Assembly (NCBI GenBank): GCA_964418595.1
Contig: CAYQMF010000015.1
Location: forward strand, 11,626-75,625
DNA length: 64,000 nucleotides
Direction: 5' to 3'
Source of the DNA: CAYQMF01 sp964418595
GTDB taxonomy: Bacteria; Planctomycetota; UBA1135; UBA2386
Each line of letters opens with the position of its first letter. Position 1 is the stretch's first letter. Shown in pieces: positions 23,978 to 32,719 of the stretch. A model generated the notes under the pieces. That model did no database searches. It had not been told where the DNA came from and saw nothing but the letters and a program-made list of their open reading frames with translations. The position numbers were made by a program, and so were the translations under genes.

Positions 23978-26965
23978 ATGATCGCTCCCGTACCGTTGGT
24001 TCTCGCCGCCAGCCTGGCGGTGAGTGGGACTTCCGTCGCCGCGCAAGGTCCGCGGCTCGATCTGCCGCAGCATCCCGTACGCTGGAGCCAGGACGTCGGG
24101 TCCGCGCGCAATCCCGCCCGCGCCGCCGTCGTGGTCACTGCCGACACCTACGACGCGCGACCGAACTGGGCGTTGCCCGCGGCGGCGGCCGCGGGCGACC
24201 TGGTCGGCAAGGCACTCGAGGAGGCCGGGGGATTCTCGAATGGCATCACCCGGGTGCACCGCGAGCGCGCGATCCCGTACTACGTGGAAGATGCGATCGT
24301 GGAGGCCGGCCGGAGCCTGACCCGCCCGGGCGTGCTGCTCGTGTATTGGCTGGGGCACGGCTGCGTGAAGAGCGGGCAGCAGGAGTTGTTCACGCATCAC
24401 TCGAAAGATGTCGGCTCCGACTACGACCAGACGATCGGGCGCGCGACGATCGTCCAGTGGCTGGACAAGGCGCGTGCCGAAGCCGAAGGACGCGGCGTGC
24501 GCCTCACGACCGCGTTGATCGTGGATGCCTGCCGCGTCGAGACCGCTGGTCCGCCCCCCAAGGCCAGACTGATCGCCAGCCAGACCTGGGAGGTCTACAG
24601 CACGGAGGAGGGCCACTTCGTGCCGGCCGGAAGCGGCGACGCGTTCCCGTTCAGCCACCAGTTCGCGGCGGCGATGCGCAGCCACGCGGAGCGCAACATC
24701 GTGGTCTCGCTGGTGGACGTGTTCCGTGACTGCGACTACGAGACCCGTCGGGCGCCCGGTGGTCTGAAGCCGAAACTGATTCCCCCCAACGGGGATCTGA
24801 CCGCGGCCGCGCCCGCGCTCGTCGTGCCGCCGCGCGTGGCGTTCACGTTGCGCGTCAAGGATGCCCTCGCAGACACTGCGGTGGCCGGCGCGGAAGTCGT
24901 GTTCAACGACCAGAAGATCCAGCTCGACGGTCCCACGTGCCAGCTCGAGGGTGGGGCGAGCCGGGACAGCCTCGTCAGCCGCCACAACCTCGTCATCAAT
25001 TGCCGGGGCTATCTCTCCCGCGCCGATCGGGTCGAGCTGCGCCGTGAGCACACCGGCCGGGAGTTGACCATCGCGCTCCTCCCCGCGCTCTGCGTCGTCA
25101 CCGGCAGGATCGAGCCGCGACCCAAGGGCCGCGTGCGCGTCGAGGCTTCGTCGATGGAGGGGATCAGGTCGGGCTTCCACGTGGCGGCTGCGCTCACCGA
25201 TGCGGACGGAAGGTTCGAGTTGCGTCTGCCGCGGGTAACCGAGGGCAGCAAGGTGCGGATCGTCGCGGGCACGAAGTCGATCGCCGACTACGACATCCCG
25301 CGCACGACGCGGCTCGTGTCGGTTGGGGCCCACGATGGGATCAGCCTCCACGAGATGACCCTGAACCTGGGCTTGGAGGCCGGCGCCGCGCTCGGCGTGG
25401 AGGCCGTCATGAGCAAGCCGGCGGACGCACCGGCGAAGGACCCGGAGTTCGCGAGTCGGATCGACCGCATCGAGTGGGGGTACGTGCTGGATGCCGTGCG
25501 CCTCGAGAACTTCGACCTCGCCGTGGAGCGCATGGCGCAGTTCAAGGGCAACGAGCCCGGACTCGACGCGTGGCGCACGTTCGTTGCGAGCCGCTGGGCT
25601 CCGGTCCGCTTGCGCGAGGGCCTGAAGGCCGGCAAGGCAGAGGGCGACTGGAGCAAGGCGGAGCAGGTCGTGACGTGGTTGAGTCAGCCGCGACGGGTCG
25701 CGCTGCCCAACGAGGTCGAGATCGAGGAACTCGTGGCAGAGGTGACCCGCGAGAAGATGCCGTTGGCGGCGCGCCGGGCATACGAGGCGGGATACCAGGC
25801 TCGCCGTGAAGGCCGCCTGGAGGATGCACTTGCGGGCTACGTGGCTGCTCGCTCTGGCGTGAGCGCGCACTACCGCGCCGAAGTGGAGATGGCGATCGAG
25901 GATGTATCCGCCCAGCTCTACGAGCGGCACAGCAGCGCCGGGTCGGATGCGGAGCTGAGCGGCGATTTCGAGAAGGCCCTGGCCGCCTACATGCGGGCGG
26001 CGGAGTACAACAAGCGCGCGGAGTGGAACGTCGAGCGGTTGCTGAAGGATCCACGGTTCGTGGGGACGGCGACGGGGCGCGCCGCGCTCGTGCGGCTCAA
26101 CCGCGGCGCCGAAGTGTTCGGTTCGTGGAACGTGAAGATCGTGGAGGCTTCGTTCGGCACTGTGTCCGGCTACCCGCGACGGGTCGAGGACCAGACCACG
26201 GGCATCGTGCTCATCCTGGTGGAGCCCGGTGAGTTCGCCATGGGCAGCACGGCCGACGCGAACAGCCGCCCCGTCCATCAGGTGCGGATCACCCAGCCGT
26301 TCTACCTGGGCGAGACGGAGGTGACCGTCGAGCAGTGGCGGCGCTTCGCGATGGCGAACCGCGCGAACCGTGACCTGGCGCGTGGCCTCGCCGACCCGCG
26401 CACCAACGCGCCGTGGAAGAAGGCGGTTGCGTGGGACGAGTCGCATCCGGTCGTCAACGTGCGGTGGAGCGAGGCCAATGCGTTCTGCCGGCACTTCGGC
26501 ATGCGCCTGCCCACGGAGGCCGAGTGGGAGTACGCATGTCGAGCCGGAACGCCCGGTCCGTTCTGGTTCGGCTCGAACCCGAGCGACGGTCAGGGCAACG
26601 GCAACTTCTTCGGCCGCGACACACAGCGCGCGTCCGGACTGACGCAGGGGATGCCCTGGCCGTTCGAGGATGGACACCTGCTCACGGCGCCGGTTCGCAG
26701 CTTCCGCCCCAACGCGTGGGGCTTCTACGACATGTCTGGCAACGTCGCCGAGTACTGCGCCGATGCCTACGACCCGCAGGCGTACTCCGGCAGGCGCGGT
26801 GAGGTCGTCGACCCGTTCGTGCAGGCGGGCCCGCAGCGCGTGTACCGCGGTGGCTCGTGGGTGCACGTGCCCACGGCCGCGACCTCGGCATCGCGGGTCG
26901 GGCGTGACCCGGAGAAGGGAACGGACTACGTGGGGTTCCGCGTCGCGAGGTCGGTGGGATCGTGA
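23978..26965 (+). CDS. Secreted caspase-like protease fused to SUMF1/FGE domain
   Basis: A 995-residue exported protein. A strong AGGAAGGA site precedes the ATG at 23978, and a signal peptide ends near SVAAQG (23). Residues 45-285 are a caspase/metacaspase-like peptidase C14 domain: VLLVYWLGHGC supplies the His (His127) and LIVDACRVE the Cys (Cys185), both in the usual HG and DAC contexts. A beta-rich middle (about 290-510) and a helical repeat region (about 530-710) follow. Residues 740-993 form a formylglycine-generating-enzyme/SUMF1 domain: VEPGEFAMGSTADANSRPVH, YLGETEVTVEQW, RLPTEAEWEYACRAG and the terminal GGSWVHVP...VGFRVAR. SUMF1-like domains of this kind often act as binding or effector modules rather than oxidases. 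Caspase-SUMF1 fusions occur in bacterial signalling and defence. Confidence 0.9.
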   Translation: MIAPVPLVLAASLAVSGTSVAAQGPRLDLPQHPVRWSQDVGSARNPARAAVVVTADTYDARPNWALPAAAAAGDLVGKALEEAGGFSNGITRVHRERAIPYYVEDAIVEAGRSLTRPGVLLVYWLGHGCVKSGQQELFTHHSKDVGSDYDQTIGRATIVQWLDKARAEAEGRGVRLTTALIVDACRVETAGPPPKARLIASQTWEVYSTEEGHFVPAGSGDAFPFSHQFAAAMRSHAERNIVVSLVDVFRDCDYETRRAPGGLKPKLIPPNGDLTAAAPALVVPPRVAFTLRVKDALADTAVAGAEVVFNDQKIQLDGPTCQLEGGASRDSLVSRHNLVINCRGYLSRADRVELRREHTGRELTIALLPALCVVTGRIEPRPKGRVRVEASSMEGIRSGFHVAAALTDADGRFELRLPRVTEGSKVRIVAGTKSIADYDIPRTTRLVSVGAHDGISLHEMTLNLGLEAGAALGVEAVMSKPADAPAKDPEFASRIDRIEWGYVLDAVRLENFDLAVERMAQFKGNEPGLDAWRTFVASRWAPVRLREGLKAGKAEGDWSKAEQVVTWLSQPRRVALPNEVEIEELVAEVTREKMPLAARRAYEAGYQARREGRLEDALAGYVAARSGVSAHYRAEVEMAIEDVSAQLYERHSSAGSDAELSGDFEKALAAYMRAAEYNKRAEWNVERLLKDPRFVGTATGRAALVRLNRGAEVFGSWNVKIVEASFGTVSGYPRRVEDQTTGIVLILVEPGEFAMGSTADANSRPVHQVRITQPFYLGETEVTVEQWRRFAMANRANRDLARGLADPRTNAPWKKAVAWDESHPVVNVRWSEANAFCRHFGMRLPTEAEWEYACRAGTPGPFWFGSNPSDGQGNGNFFGRDTQRASGLTQGMPWPFEDGHLLTAPVRSFRPNAWGFYDMSGNVAEYCADAYDPQAYSGRRGEVVDPFVQAGPQRVYRGGSWVHVPTAATSASRVGRDPEKGTDYVGFRVARSVGS

Positions 26966-27098
26966 CCCTCGCGGCGGTCGCGGGCCGTCCCGCTCCGCCC
27001 GGTGTGGTCAGGTATTGGGTTGATCTTCGTCCATGTCTTTTTCAGAGGAGCCGTTCGTGGGATACGCACAGTTGTCAGATCGTCGCCCGGGTTGCTGC

Positions 27099-27944
27099 AT
27101 GGCGGTGACGAGGGCGCTCGTCTTGGTCGCGCTCGCGCTGCCGGCGGCCGCCCAGTTCGAAGAGGGTGAGAAGCAGGACCAGGGTGTCGCCAAGCCGCCG
27201 CCGAAGGAGGTCGAGCGCCCGGTCACGCCGCCGCGTTCCTACACGCCGTCCCGCACGCTGAATGCCGTCGAGTTCGGCAAGGGCGAACTCACCATCGCCT
27301 TCGGCGCCGGCGACGAGACGCACGAGACGATCGGTGCCAGTCCGCCGCTGGATGGCGAGGTGGATTCCACCTACTTCCGGCTCGGCCTGGCCGCGGCCGA
27401 CGGCGGAGTGCTCCGCTTCGGGTTGGAGTGGATGGCCTCGGACGACGACCTGTTCCCGACCTTCGCGGGCGAGGAATCGTCGGAGATGATCGATGTCGAG
27501 TTCCTGGGCGGCGGCGAGGTCCGAGGGCGGCGCGCTCGGCTCCAGATCATGGGCGGACTGACGATCCACCAGTTGAGCCTCGACTTCGACCCGCAGACCG
27601 TCGACTGGCTGGGGGTCGGCTTCCGCCTCGCGGTGGCTCCGGAGATCGCGCTCGTGGCCTCCGATGATGGCGAGAGTTTCCTCTCGGCGTTCGGCATGCT
27701 GTCGGGATCGTTCTCGGTCTACGACATCGACGCGTCGACGCAGTCGGAGACCTTTACCTCCACGGGCACGCAGTTCGGGGTGGACGTTGGTTTGCGCGTG
27801 CAGGCAGAGCGGTTCGTCGCCAGCCTCTCCTACGTCCTGCGGTCGATGAGCGTCGACGACAGCGATCCTGCGGGCGGCGTGTTCGTCCGCGAGATCGACC
27901 ACGAGTTCTCCGGGATCGTCGCGTCGGTCGGCGTGCGCTTCTGA
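27099..27944 (+). CDS. Exported beta-rich protein, probable outer-membrane barrel
   Basis: A 281-residue protein if begun at the ATG at 27099, which starts a signal peptide (MAVTRALVLVALALPAAAQ); an upstream ATG at 27033 would add 22 polar residues. The mature part is rich in amphipathic beta segments: GELTIAFGAG, TYFRLGLAAADGGVLRFGLEWM, RLQIMGGLTIHQLSLDF, GVGFRLAVAPEIALVA, GVDVGLRVQAERFVASLSYVLRS. It ends in SVGVRF, a terminal Phe as in outer-membrane proteins recognised by BamA. No enzymatic motif is visible. It follows the caspase-SUMF1 gene by 133 bases and ends at a strong bidirectional terminator. The precise role is unknown. Confidence 0.7.
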   Translation: MAVTRALVLVALALPAAAQFEEGEKQDQGVAKPPPKEVERPVTPPRSYTPSRTLNAVEFGKGELTIAFGAGDETHETIGASPPLDGEVDSTYFRLGLAAADGGVLRFGLEWMASDDDLFPTFAGEESSEMIDVEFLGGGEVRGRRARLQIMGGLTIHQLSLDFDPQTVDWLGVGFRLAVAPEIALVASDDGESFLSAFGMLSGSFSVYDIDASTQSETFTSTGTQFGVDVGLRVQAERFVASLSYVLRSMSVDDSDPAGGVFVREIDHEFSGIVASVGVRF

Positions 27945-27953
27945 CGCAGAAAC

Positions 27954-28012
27954 GACGAGAGCCGGGCGGGTCCCCGGCTCTCGTCGCGGCGGGCGCACCT
28001 GGGTGCGCCCGC
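27954..28012. terminator. Two strong hairpins between convergent genes
   Basis: A 13-base perfect inverted repeat (27954-27966 with 27973-27985, GACGAGAGCCGGG against its complement) is followed by a second hairpin (27989-27999 with 28002-28012). They lie in the gap between the plus-strand barrel gene (end 27944) and the minus-strand propeller gene (end 28029), so they probably terminate transcription in both directions. No T-tract is seen. Confidence 0.65.
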
Positions 28013-28028
28013 GAGCTTCATCCCTCGC

Positions 28029-30548
28029 TCAGTTCATCGGGTTGGCGCTGTGGACCAGCACCGCCTTGGCCGGCGTGGCGACCGGCGCCTGGCTGAGGTT
28101 GAGCACCGGGCAGCTCAGGTCGATCGGGCGCCACTGCGCGACGGTGTTGGCCGTCGGGATCGTGGTGCTGCCCGTGCCGACCGACCAGACCACGGCGTCC
28201 ACGGGGCCGCCCGTGAACTGGATCGAGCCGTCGGTGATCGTCTGCCCGCCGGCCGCCGAGGTGGAGAGCTGGGTCGACGCGCCGACCACGGAGCTGGTCG
28301 CGATCACGAACACATCTTCGCTCGCCGTGCTCACGGTGTTGGTGCGCTTGGCGAACGCGACGTGCAGGCCGTCCTTGGAGACGACCATGCTCTGGATGTA
28401 GTTGACCGTCGATGTCGTGCCGCCGGCCGTCGCGAAGTTGGTCAACTGCACCGCCTGGCCGCCGTTCTCCATGTCGAAGCCGAAGATGTTGGCATCGTTG
28501 TAGAGGCTGGCAGTTGCGCCAGCGGCGTTCTCGGCGGCGAAGTAGGCCATGTCGCCGACCGGGGACTTCTTGAGCTGCGTCTCGACTGCGCACCACGGAT
28601 CGGTGGTACGCGTGGTCGCGCCGCGGTAGATGTCAGGGGCGGTGCCGGCCGAGAACTCGCTGCCGGTGATGTCCTTGAGCGCGAGCGTGTTCACGTTCAC
28701 GCCGACGATGTTCTTGCGGAACGCGCCGGGCACGAGGGTGAGGTTCACGCCGCGCACGAAGTACAGCCAGTTGCCGTTCTCGGACTTGAACGTGCTGTGC
28801 ACGATGATGTTGCCCGTGTTGCCGCCCTGGGTGAAGGGCGGGACCAGCGAGCCGGTGGACGTCCTGGTGAGGTTCGTCACCGTGTTGAGGCCCACGTCGT
28901 ACGCGTACAGGTCGAGGTTGCCCGCCGACGAGCTGTGCGTGGTGCCGGCCCAGAACAGGACCGTGTTGTTGGTCACGAACTCGACGCCGCACATGTAGAC
29001 CACCTGCGCGTCGAACAGACCGCCGGTCACCGGCACCAGCGTGCCGGCATCGGCGCCGTTGGTGCGTGCGACGTAGAGCTGCGTGGGGTTGGCAGCCAGA
29101 TTGGTGCCGCTCAGGAACGCGACGCGGGAACCGTCCGGAGACAGGTCGACACGCTTGCCGATGCTCGATCCTGCCGAGCTGGAGAACGTGTAGGTGCCCG
29201 TGCCGAAGAAGCGCTGCAGCGCGGTGTTCGTCGGGAAGCCCGACGCATTGGCCACCGTGTAGCCAGTGCCGGTGATCCCGGTGATGGCCACGACGTCGTT
29301 GTGGTCCGCCGAGTTGCCGGTGTTGCCGCCGATCGGGATGACGACCGTCTGGCGGTCACGGCTGACGCGCCACGCCGGCGAGTAGATCCAGTAAGGCGCG
29401 AGCGCGGTGCCGGTGTTCGGGAGCGCGATGGGCGTCAGGATGCCGGTGTCGTCGATCGGGCACGACTGCCAGCTGTAGTTGCCTGCCGCGAACAGCCGGC
29501 CGTTGCCGAAGAAGATCGTCTGCGAGAAGTACAACGGACCCGGCTGGGCGATGGTCACGTTGAGCACCGCGGTGCCGCTCGACGTCCAGGTGCTGCCGTC
29601 GGTCTTGACCAGCCAGCAGCGGTTGTAGGTCGTTGAGGCCGTGTTGGTCTCGTCGCGCACGTACACGCCGACCAGGTTGCCGTCATCGCTGACCGCCACC
29701 TGCGAGTGGTACATCACGGTCGGCGTCGCCGACGCCGCGACGTTGTCCTGCAGCACGGTGCCGCTGAGGATCGCCGCCTGACCGGTGTTCACGTTGATCG
29801 TCATCAGCGCGAACTCGCGCGTGTTGGTGCCGTTGCGCACGATCATCAGGTCGCGATCGGCGTTGAGCACGAGGCTCTGGAAGCCCGTGCCGGTCGCCAT
29901 GTTGCGCGCCGGACGGTTGCGCTTGTAGGCGTTGATGTCCTGGTAGAACGGCGTGCCGGCGAACGCGTGCGCGTACGCCTCGACCCAGCCTTCCTGGCCG
30001 TAGTGCTGGATGGTCTGCACGCTGTACGAGCCGATGCCCTGACTCGTCGGCGCGCCGAGGCTGCCATTGGTCACCTTCTGGACGTCGAGGCTGCCGGTGG
30101 TCGTCGAAGTCGAGGCACCCTGGAAGAGCACGGTGGTCCCGATGTTCTTGAACTCGACGAGGACATCGTTGACGCCGAAGTCGAAGGTCAGGCTCGGGCC
30201 GATGTTCAGCGGTTGCAACTCGACAGAGCCGCCGACCAGCGACGAGTTGTTCGGGATCGGCACGCCCTGGAGGTCGATGCCGCTACCGGGCACGACGCCG
30301 AAGTAGATGAGCAGGAGCGGGCTCGTGCCGATGAGCAGCGTGCCGCCGATGCCCGGGATGGGGAGCGAGCCTGCGCTGGGCGCCGACAGGAACATCGCAT
30401 ACACGTCCGTCGGGGTGCCTTGGTATTGCACGCCGAGCGTGGAGCCGATCAGTGCCGGCGTCGTCAGCGTCGTGATCCGTTGCGCGGAGGCGGTCGACGC
30501 CAGGGCCGCACACGTGGTCAGGGTTGCGAGAAAGGAGGCGGTACGCAT
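28029..30548 (-). CDS. Secreted TolB/WD40-like beta-propeller protein
   Basis: An 839-residue exported protein. The ATG at 30548 starts a signal peptide (RTASFLATLTTCAALASTASAQ). Much of the rest is repeated beta text of the TolB/PD40 kind: VAVSDDGNLVGVYVRDETN, RVDLSPDGSRVAFLSGTN, HSTFKSENGNWLYFVRG and SMVVSKDGLHVAFAKRTN, each with the SxDGxxVAF core of a propeller blade; at least five such blades are evident. A C-terminal Ser/Thr/Gly-rich beta section follows. Such proteins usually serve as surface or periplasmic binding scaffolds; no catalytic residues are apparent. It converges with the barrel gene and starts 237 bases from the helicase gene end. Composition (Thr/Asn/Gly rich) differs from neighbouring Arg/Ala-rich genes. 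Confidence 0.78.
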   Translation of the reverse strand: MRTASFLATLTTCAALASTASAQRITTLTTPALIGSTLGVQYQGTPTDVYAMFLSAPSAGSLPIPGIGGTLLIGTSPLLLIYFGVVPGSGIDLQGVPIPNNSSLVGGSVELQPLNIGPSLTFDFGVNDVLVEFKNIGTTVLFQGASTSTTTGSLDVQKVTNGSLGAPTSQGIGSYSVQTIQHYGQEGWVEAYAHAFAGTPFYQDINAYKRNRPARNMATGTGFQSLVLNADRDLMIVRNGTNTREFALMTINVNTGQAAILSGTVLQDNVAASATPTVMYHSQVAVSDDGNLVGVYVRDETNTASTTYNRCWLVKTDGSTWTSSGTAVLNVTIAQPGPLYFSQTIFFGNGRLFAAGNYSWQSCPIDDTGILTPIALPNTGTALAPYWIYSPAWRVSRDRQTVVIPIGGNTGNSADHNDVVAITGITGTGYTVANASGFPTNTALQRFFGTGTYTFSSSAGSSIGKRVDLSPDGSRVAFLSGTNLAANPTQLYVARTNGADAGTLVPVTGGLFDAQVVYMCGVEFVTNNTVLFWAGTTHSSSAGNLDLYAYDVGLNTVTNLTRTSTGSLVPPFTQGGNTGNIIVHSTFKSENGNWLYFVRGVNLTLVPGAFRKNIVGVNVNTLALKDITGSEFSAGTAPDIYRGATTRTTDPWCAVETQLKKSPVGDMAYFAAENAAGATASLYNDANIFGFDMENGGQAVQLTNFATAGGTTSTVNYIQSMVVSKDGLHVAFAKRTNTVSTASEDVFVIATSSVVGASTQLSTSAAGGQTITDGSIQFTGGPVDAVVWSVGTGSTTIPTANTVAQWRPIDLSCPVLNLSQAPVATPAKAVLVHSANPMN

Positions 30549-30785
30549 GTGGACTCCGGAGAGGAGCGATGGGGGGCTGAGGGGAGAGATGGCTTCGCGG
30601 ACCGAAGTGGTCGGCGAGCGCGCGGCAACAATCCGGTCGCTTGCCCTCCCCGTCAACGCCCGGCGAACGATCGGGCATACGCCCGCGCGGGCCGAGGGAC
30701 GGCGGCCCGAGGCAGCGTTCTTCCTCGCCGTACGGCTGACCGCGGTGCGGTCGGGAGATTCGGCTGCTGCGGTGGAACGGATCCG

Positions 30786-32567
30786 CTACCGCGTGCCGCG
30801 CGCACGCGCGCGATCGAAGCGGCGGACCGTACGAGCGCCGCGCGCGGCCGGCTCGTGCCGCGCAACGTGACCGGGCGCCGTGTCGTCGAGCAGCTCGATG
30901 AACACCCCGGGGTCGCGGGCGTCCGGCCGGCTCACGCGCGCCGCAAAGTCGACTGCGCACTCCGACGCCACGTCGAAGGTCGCGGAGTGCGCGCCGATCT
31001 GGATGCCGCCGATCGCGCCGCTGCGGATGTCGCCGCGCCGGCACACGTGCGCGAGGATCCGCTGCGGGCTAGCTCCCCCGCGCGTACCCCAGTTGATGGA
31101 GAATCGCGTGAACGCGCCGTCGTGGCGCTGGCGTTGCAACGGCGGCCGGCCCGGCGCTTCCGTGGTCCACGCCGGCGCGGCGCGCGGTGCCGCACTCGCG
31201 ACCTCGCGCGGAGTCGTGGCCGTGCGTCCGTCGTCCAGCATGCCGAGCAGGGTGGCCACCACCTGGGTCGGGTCACCCGCGTCGAGGAGCTGGCGCGCGA
31301 ACGCGAGGCGGTCCTCGCTGGGCGCCGCCGCCGACGCGAGCGCGGCCTGCACTCGCGTCTGCGCGCGCGCCGCCAGCTCGGCGCGTACGACCTCCGCGCC
31401 CGGCGCGCGTCGCCACTCGATGCGCACGCGCGCCGCGGCGACGAGGCGTTCCATCTTGCGCTGCGCGAACGCGGGCGCGAGCAGCACGCTCACGCCCTTG
31501 CGTCCGGCGCGGCCGGTGCGTCCGCTCCGGTGCGTGTACACCTCGCCGTCCATCGGTGGGTCGAAGTGCACGACGCTCTCGATGCCCTGGATGTCGAGGC
31601 CCCGCGCCGCCACGTCGGTGGCCACCAGCACGGTCGTCACGCCCTCGCGGAAGGCCGCGAGCGTGCGCGTGCGTTGCGCCTGCGCCAACTCGCCGCTGAT
31701 CGGCGCCGCCGCGAACCCGTCCTTCCGCAGTTGCTCCGCGAGGTCGGTCGAGTCGCCGCGCGTGCGCACGAACACCAGCGTGCGCTGGTCGCCCGCCAGC
31801 AGCAGCAGGTTGACGAGCGTCGCGTAGCGCTCGCGGGCGTGCAGGAGGTGGCCGACGTGCTCGATGTCCGCGTTGGCGGCGCCGAGGCGCGTGCCCTCGA
31901 CGTGCTGCGGGTCGCGCTGGAACCGGTTCGCCAGCTCCAGGACGTCGGGCGGGAGCGTCGCCGACACGAGGTGCGTGGCGCGCTCGGCGGGCATGGTGGC
32001 GAGGATCGCATCCAGGTCCTCGCGGAAGCCGAGGTCGAGCATCTGGTCGGCCTCGTCGAGGACGAGCTGCGCGACGGTGGTGCAGTCGACCACGCCGCTG
32101 CGGATGTGGTCGAGGAGGCGACCTGGCGTGCCGACGAGCACGACGGGTGGGCGAGCGAGGCGCCGCCGCTCCGCGCCGAGGCTCGTGCCGCCGGTGACGC
32201 AGTCGACGGCGAAGCCCTTCACGTCCGCGAACAGCCACGCCAGTTCGCCGCTCACCTGAGCCGCCAGCTCGCGCGTCGGCACGATCACCACCGCGACCGG
32301 GCCGTGGCGGCGGCGCGTGCCCGCGCCGGCGAGGATCGGGGCCGCCATGGCGAAGCCCAGGGCCACGGTCTTGCCCGAGCCGGTCTGCGACGAGATGCGC
32401 AGGTCGCGCTGGGCCTCCGCGGCTGCCAGGGCGGCGACCTGGACGGCGGTCAGCTCCGTGAAACCGCGGCGGGTGAGCGCGGGGCGGAGGATCGCGGGGA
32501 CGGCGGCGAAGGCCTCGTCGGCGCTGGCGGGGGCTCCGGTTTCGGAGCGTGGAATCGCATCAGTCAT
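30786..32567 (-). CDS. dbpA: DbpA-type DEAD-box RNA helicase
   Basis: A 593-residue protein starting at the ATG at 32567 (MTDAIPRS). RecA-like domain 1: FTELTAVQVAALAAAE (Q motif), SSQTGSGKT (Walker A), PTRELAAQV (Ia), GTPGRLLDH (Ib), VLDEADQM (DEAD box) and VSATLP (SAT). Domain 2: RTLVFVRTRGDSTDLAEQL, TVLVATDVAARGLDIQGIESVVHFD and HRSGRTGRAGRKG. The C-terminal domain (about 495-570), FTRFSINWGTRGGASPQRILAHVCRRGDIRSGAIGGIQI-like with DVA and FIEL, is a DbpA RNA-binding domain. DbpA unwinds 23S rRNA helix 92 during large-subunit assembly. A long Ala/Arg-rich linker (about 390-490) and a basic tail are larger than in the E. coli protein. The gene symbol is given for the RBD architecture. Confidence 0.92.
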   Translation of the reverse strand: MTDAIPRSETGAPASADEAFAAVPAILRPALTRRGFTELTAVQVAALAAAEAQRDLRISSQTGSGKTVALGFAMAAPILAGAGTRRRHGPVAVVIVPTRELAAQVSGELAWLFADVKGFAVDCVTGGTSLGAERRRLARPPVVLVGTPGRLLDHIRSGVVDCTTVAQLVLDEADQMLDLGFREDLDAILATMPAERATHLVSATLPPDVLELANRFQRDPQHVEGTRLGAANADIEHVGHLLHARERYATLVNLLLLAGDQRTLVFVRTRGDSTDLAEQLRKDGFAAAPISGELAQAQRTRTLAAFREGVTTVLVATDVAARGLDIQGIESVVHFDPPMDGEVYTHRSGRTGRAGRKGVSVLLAPAFAQRKMERLVAAARVRIEWRRAPGAEVVRAELAARAQTRVQAALASAAAPSEDRLAFARQLLDAGDPTQVVATLLGMLDDGRTATTPREVASAAPRAAPAWTTEAPGRPPLQRQRHDGAFTRFSINWGTRGGASPQRILAHVCRRGDIRSGAIGGIQIGAHSATFDVASECAVDFAARVSRPDARDPGVFIELLDDTAPGHVARHEPAARGARTVRRFDRARARGTR

Positions 32568-32719
32568 GGGTTGGCGCCAGCGGTCCGGCAAAAGGGGCCG
32601 CGAAGGGTAGCGAGCCGGAGGCGGCGCGCAACCTTCGCCTACGTCCTCACCGGGGTTTGCGCCGCACCGGGTGCCGGGCGACGGGCGGGACGCGTGTCAG
32701 CCCCGCCAACGCGCTCGCC

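Noticed and set aside
23978..26965. SUMF1 domain as the formylglycine-generating enzyme for the sulfatase at 38407-40167
   Set aside because: The domain is the tail of a caspase-like fusion, 12 kb away, and resembles the widespread SUMF1-like binding modules. I saw no clear catalytic Cys pair.
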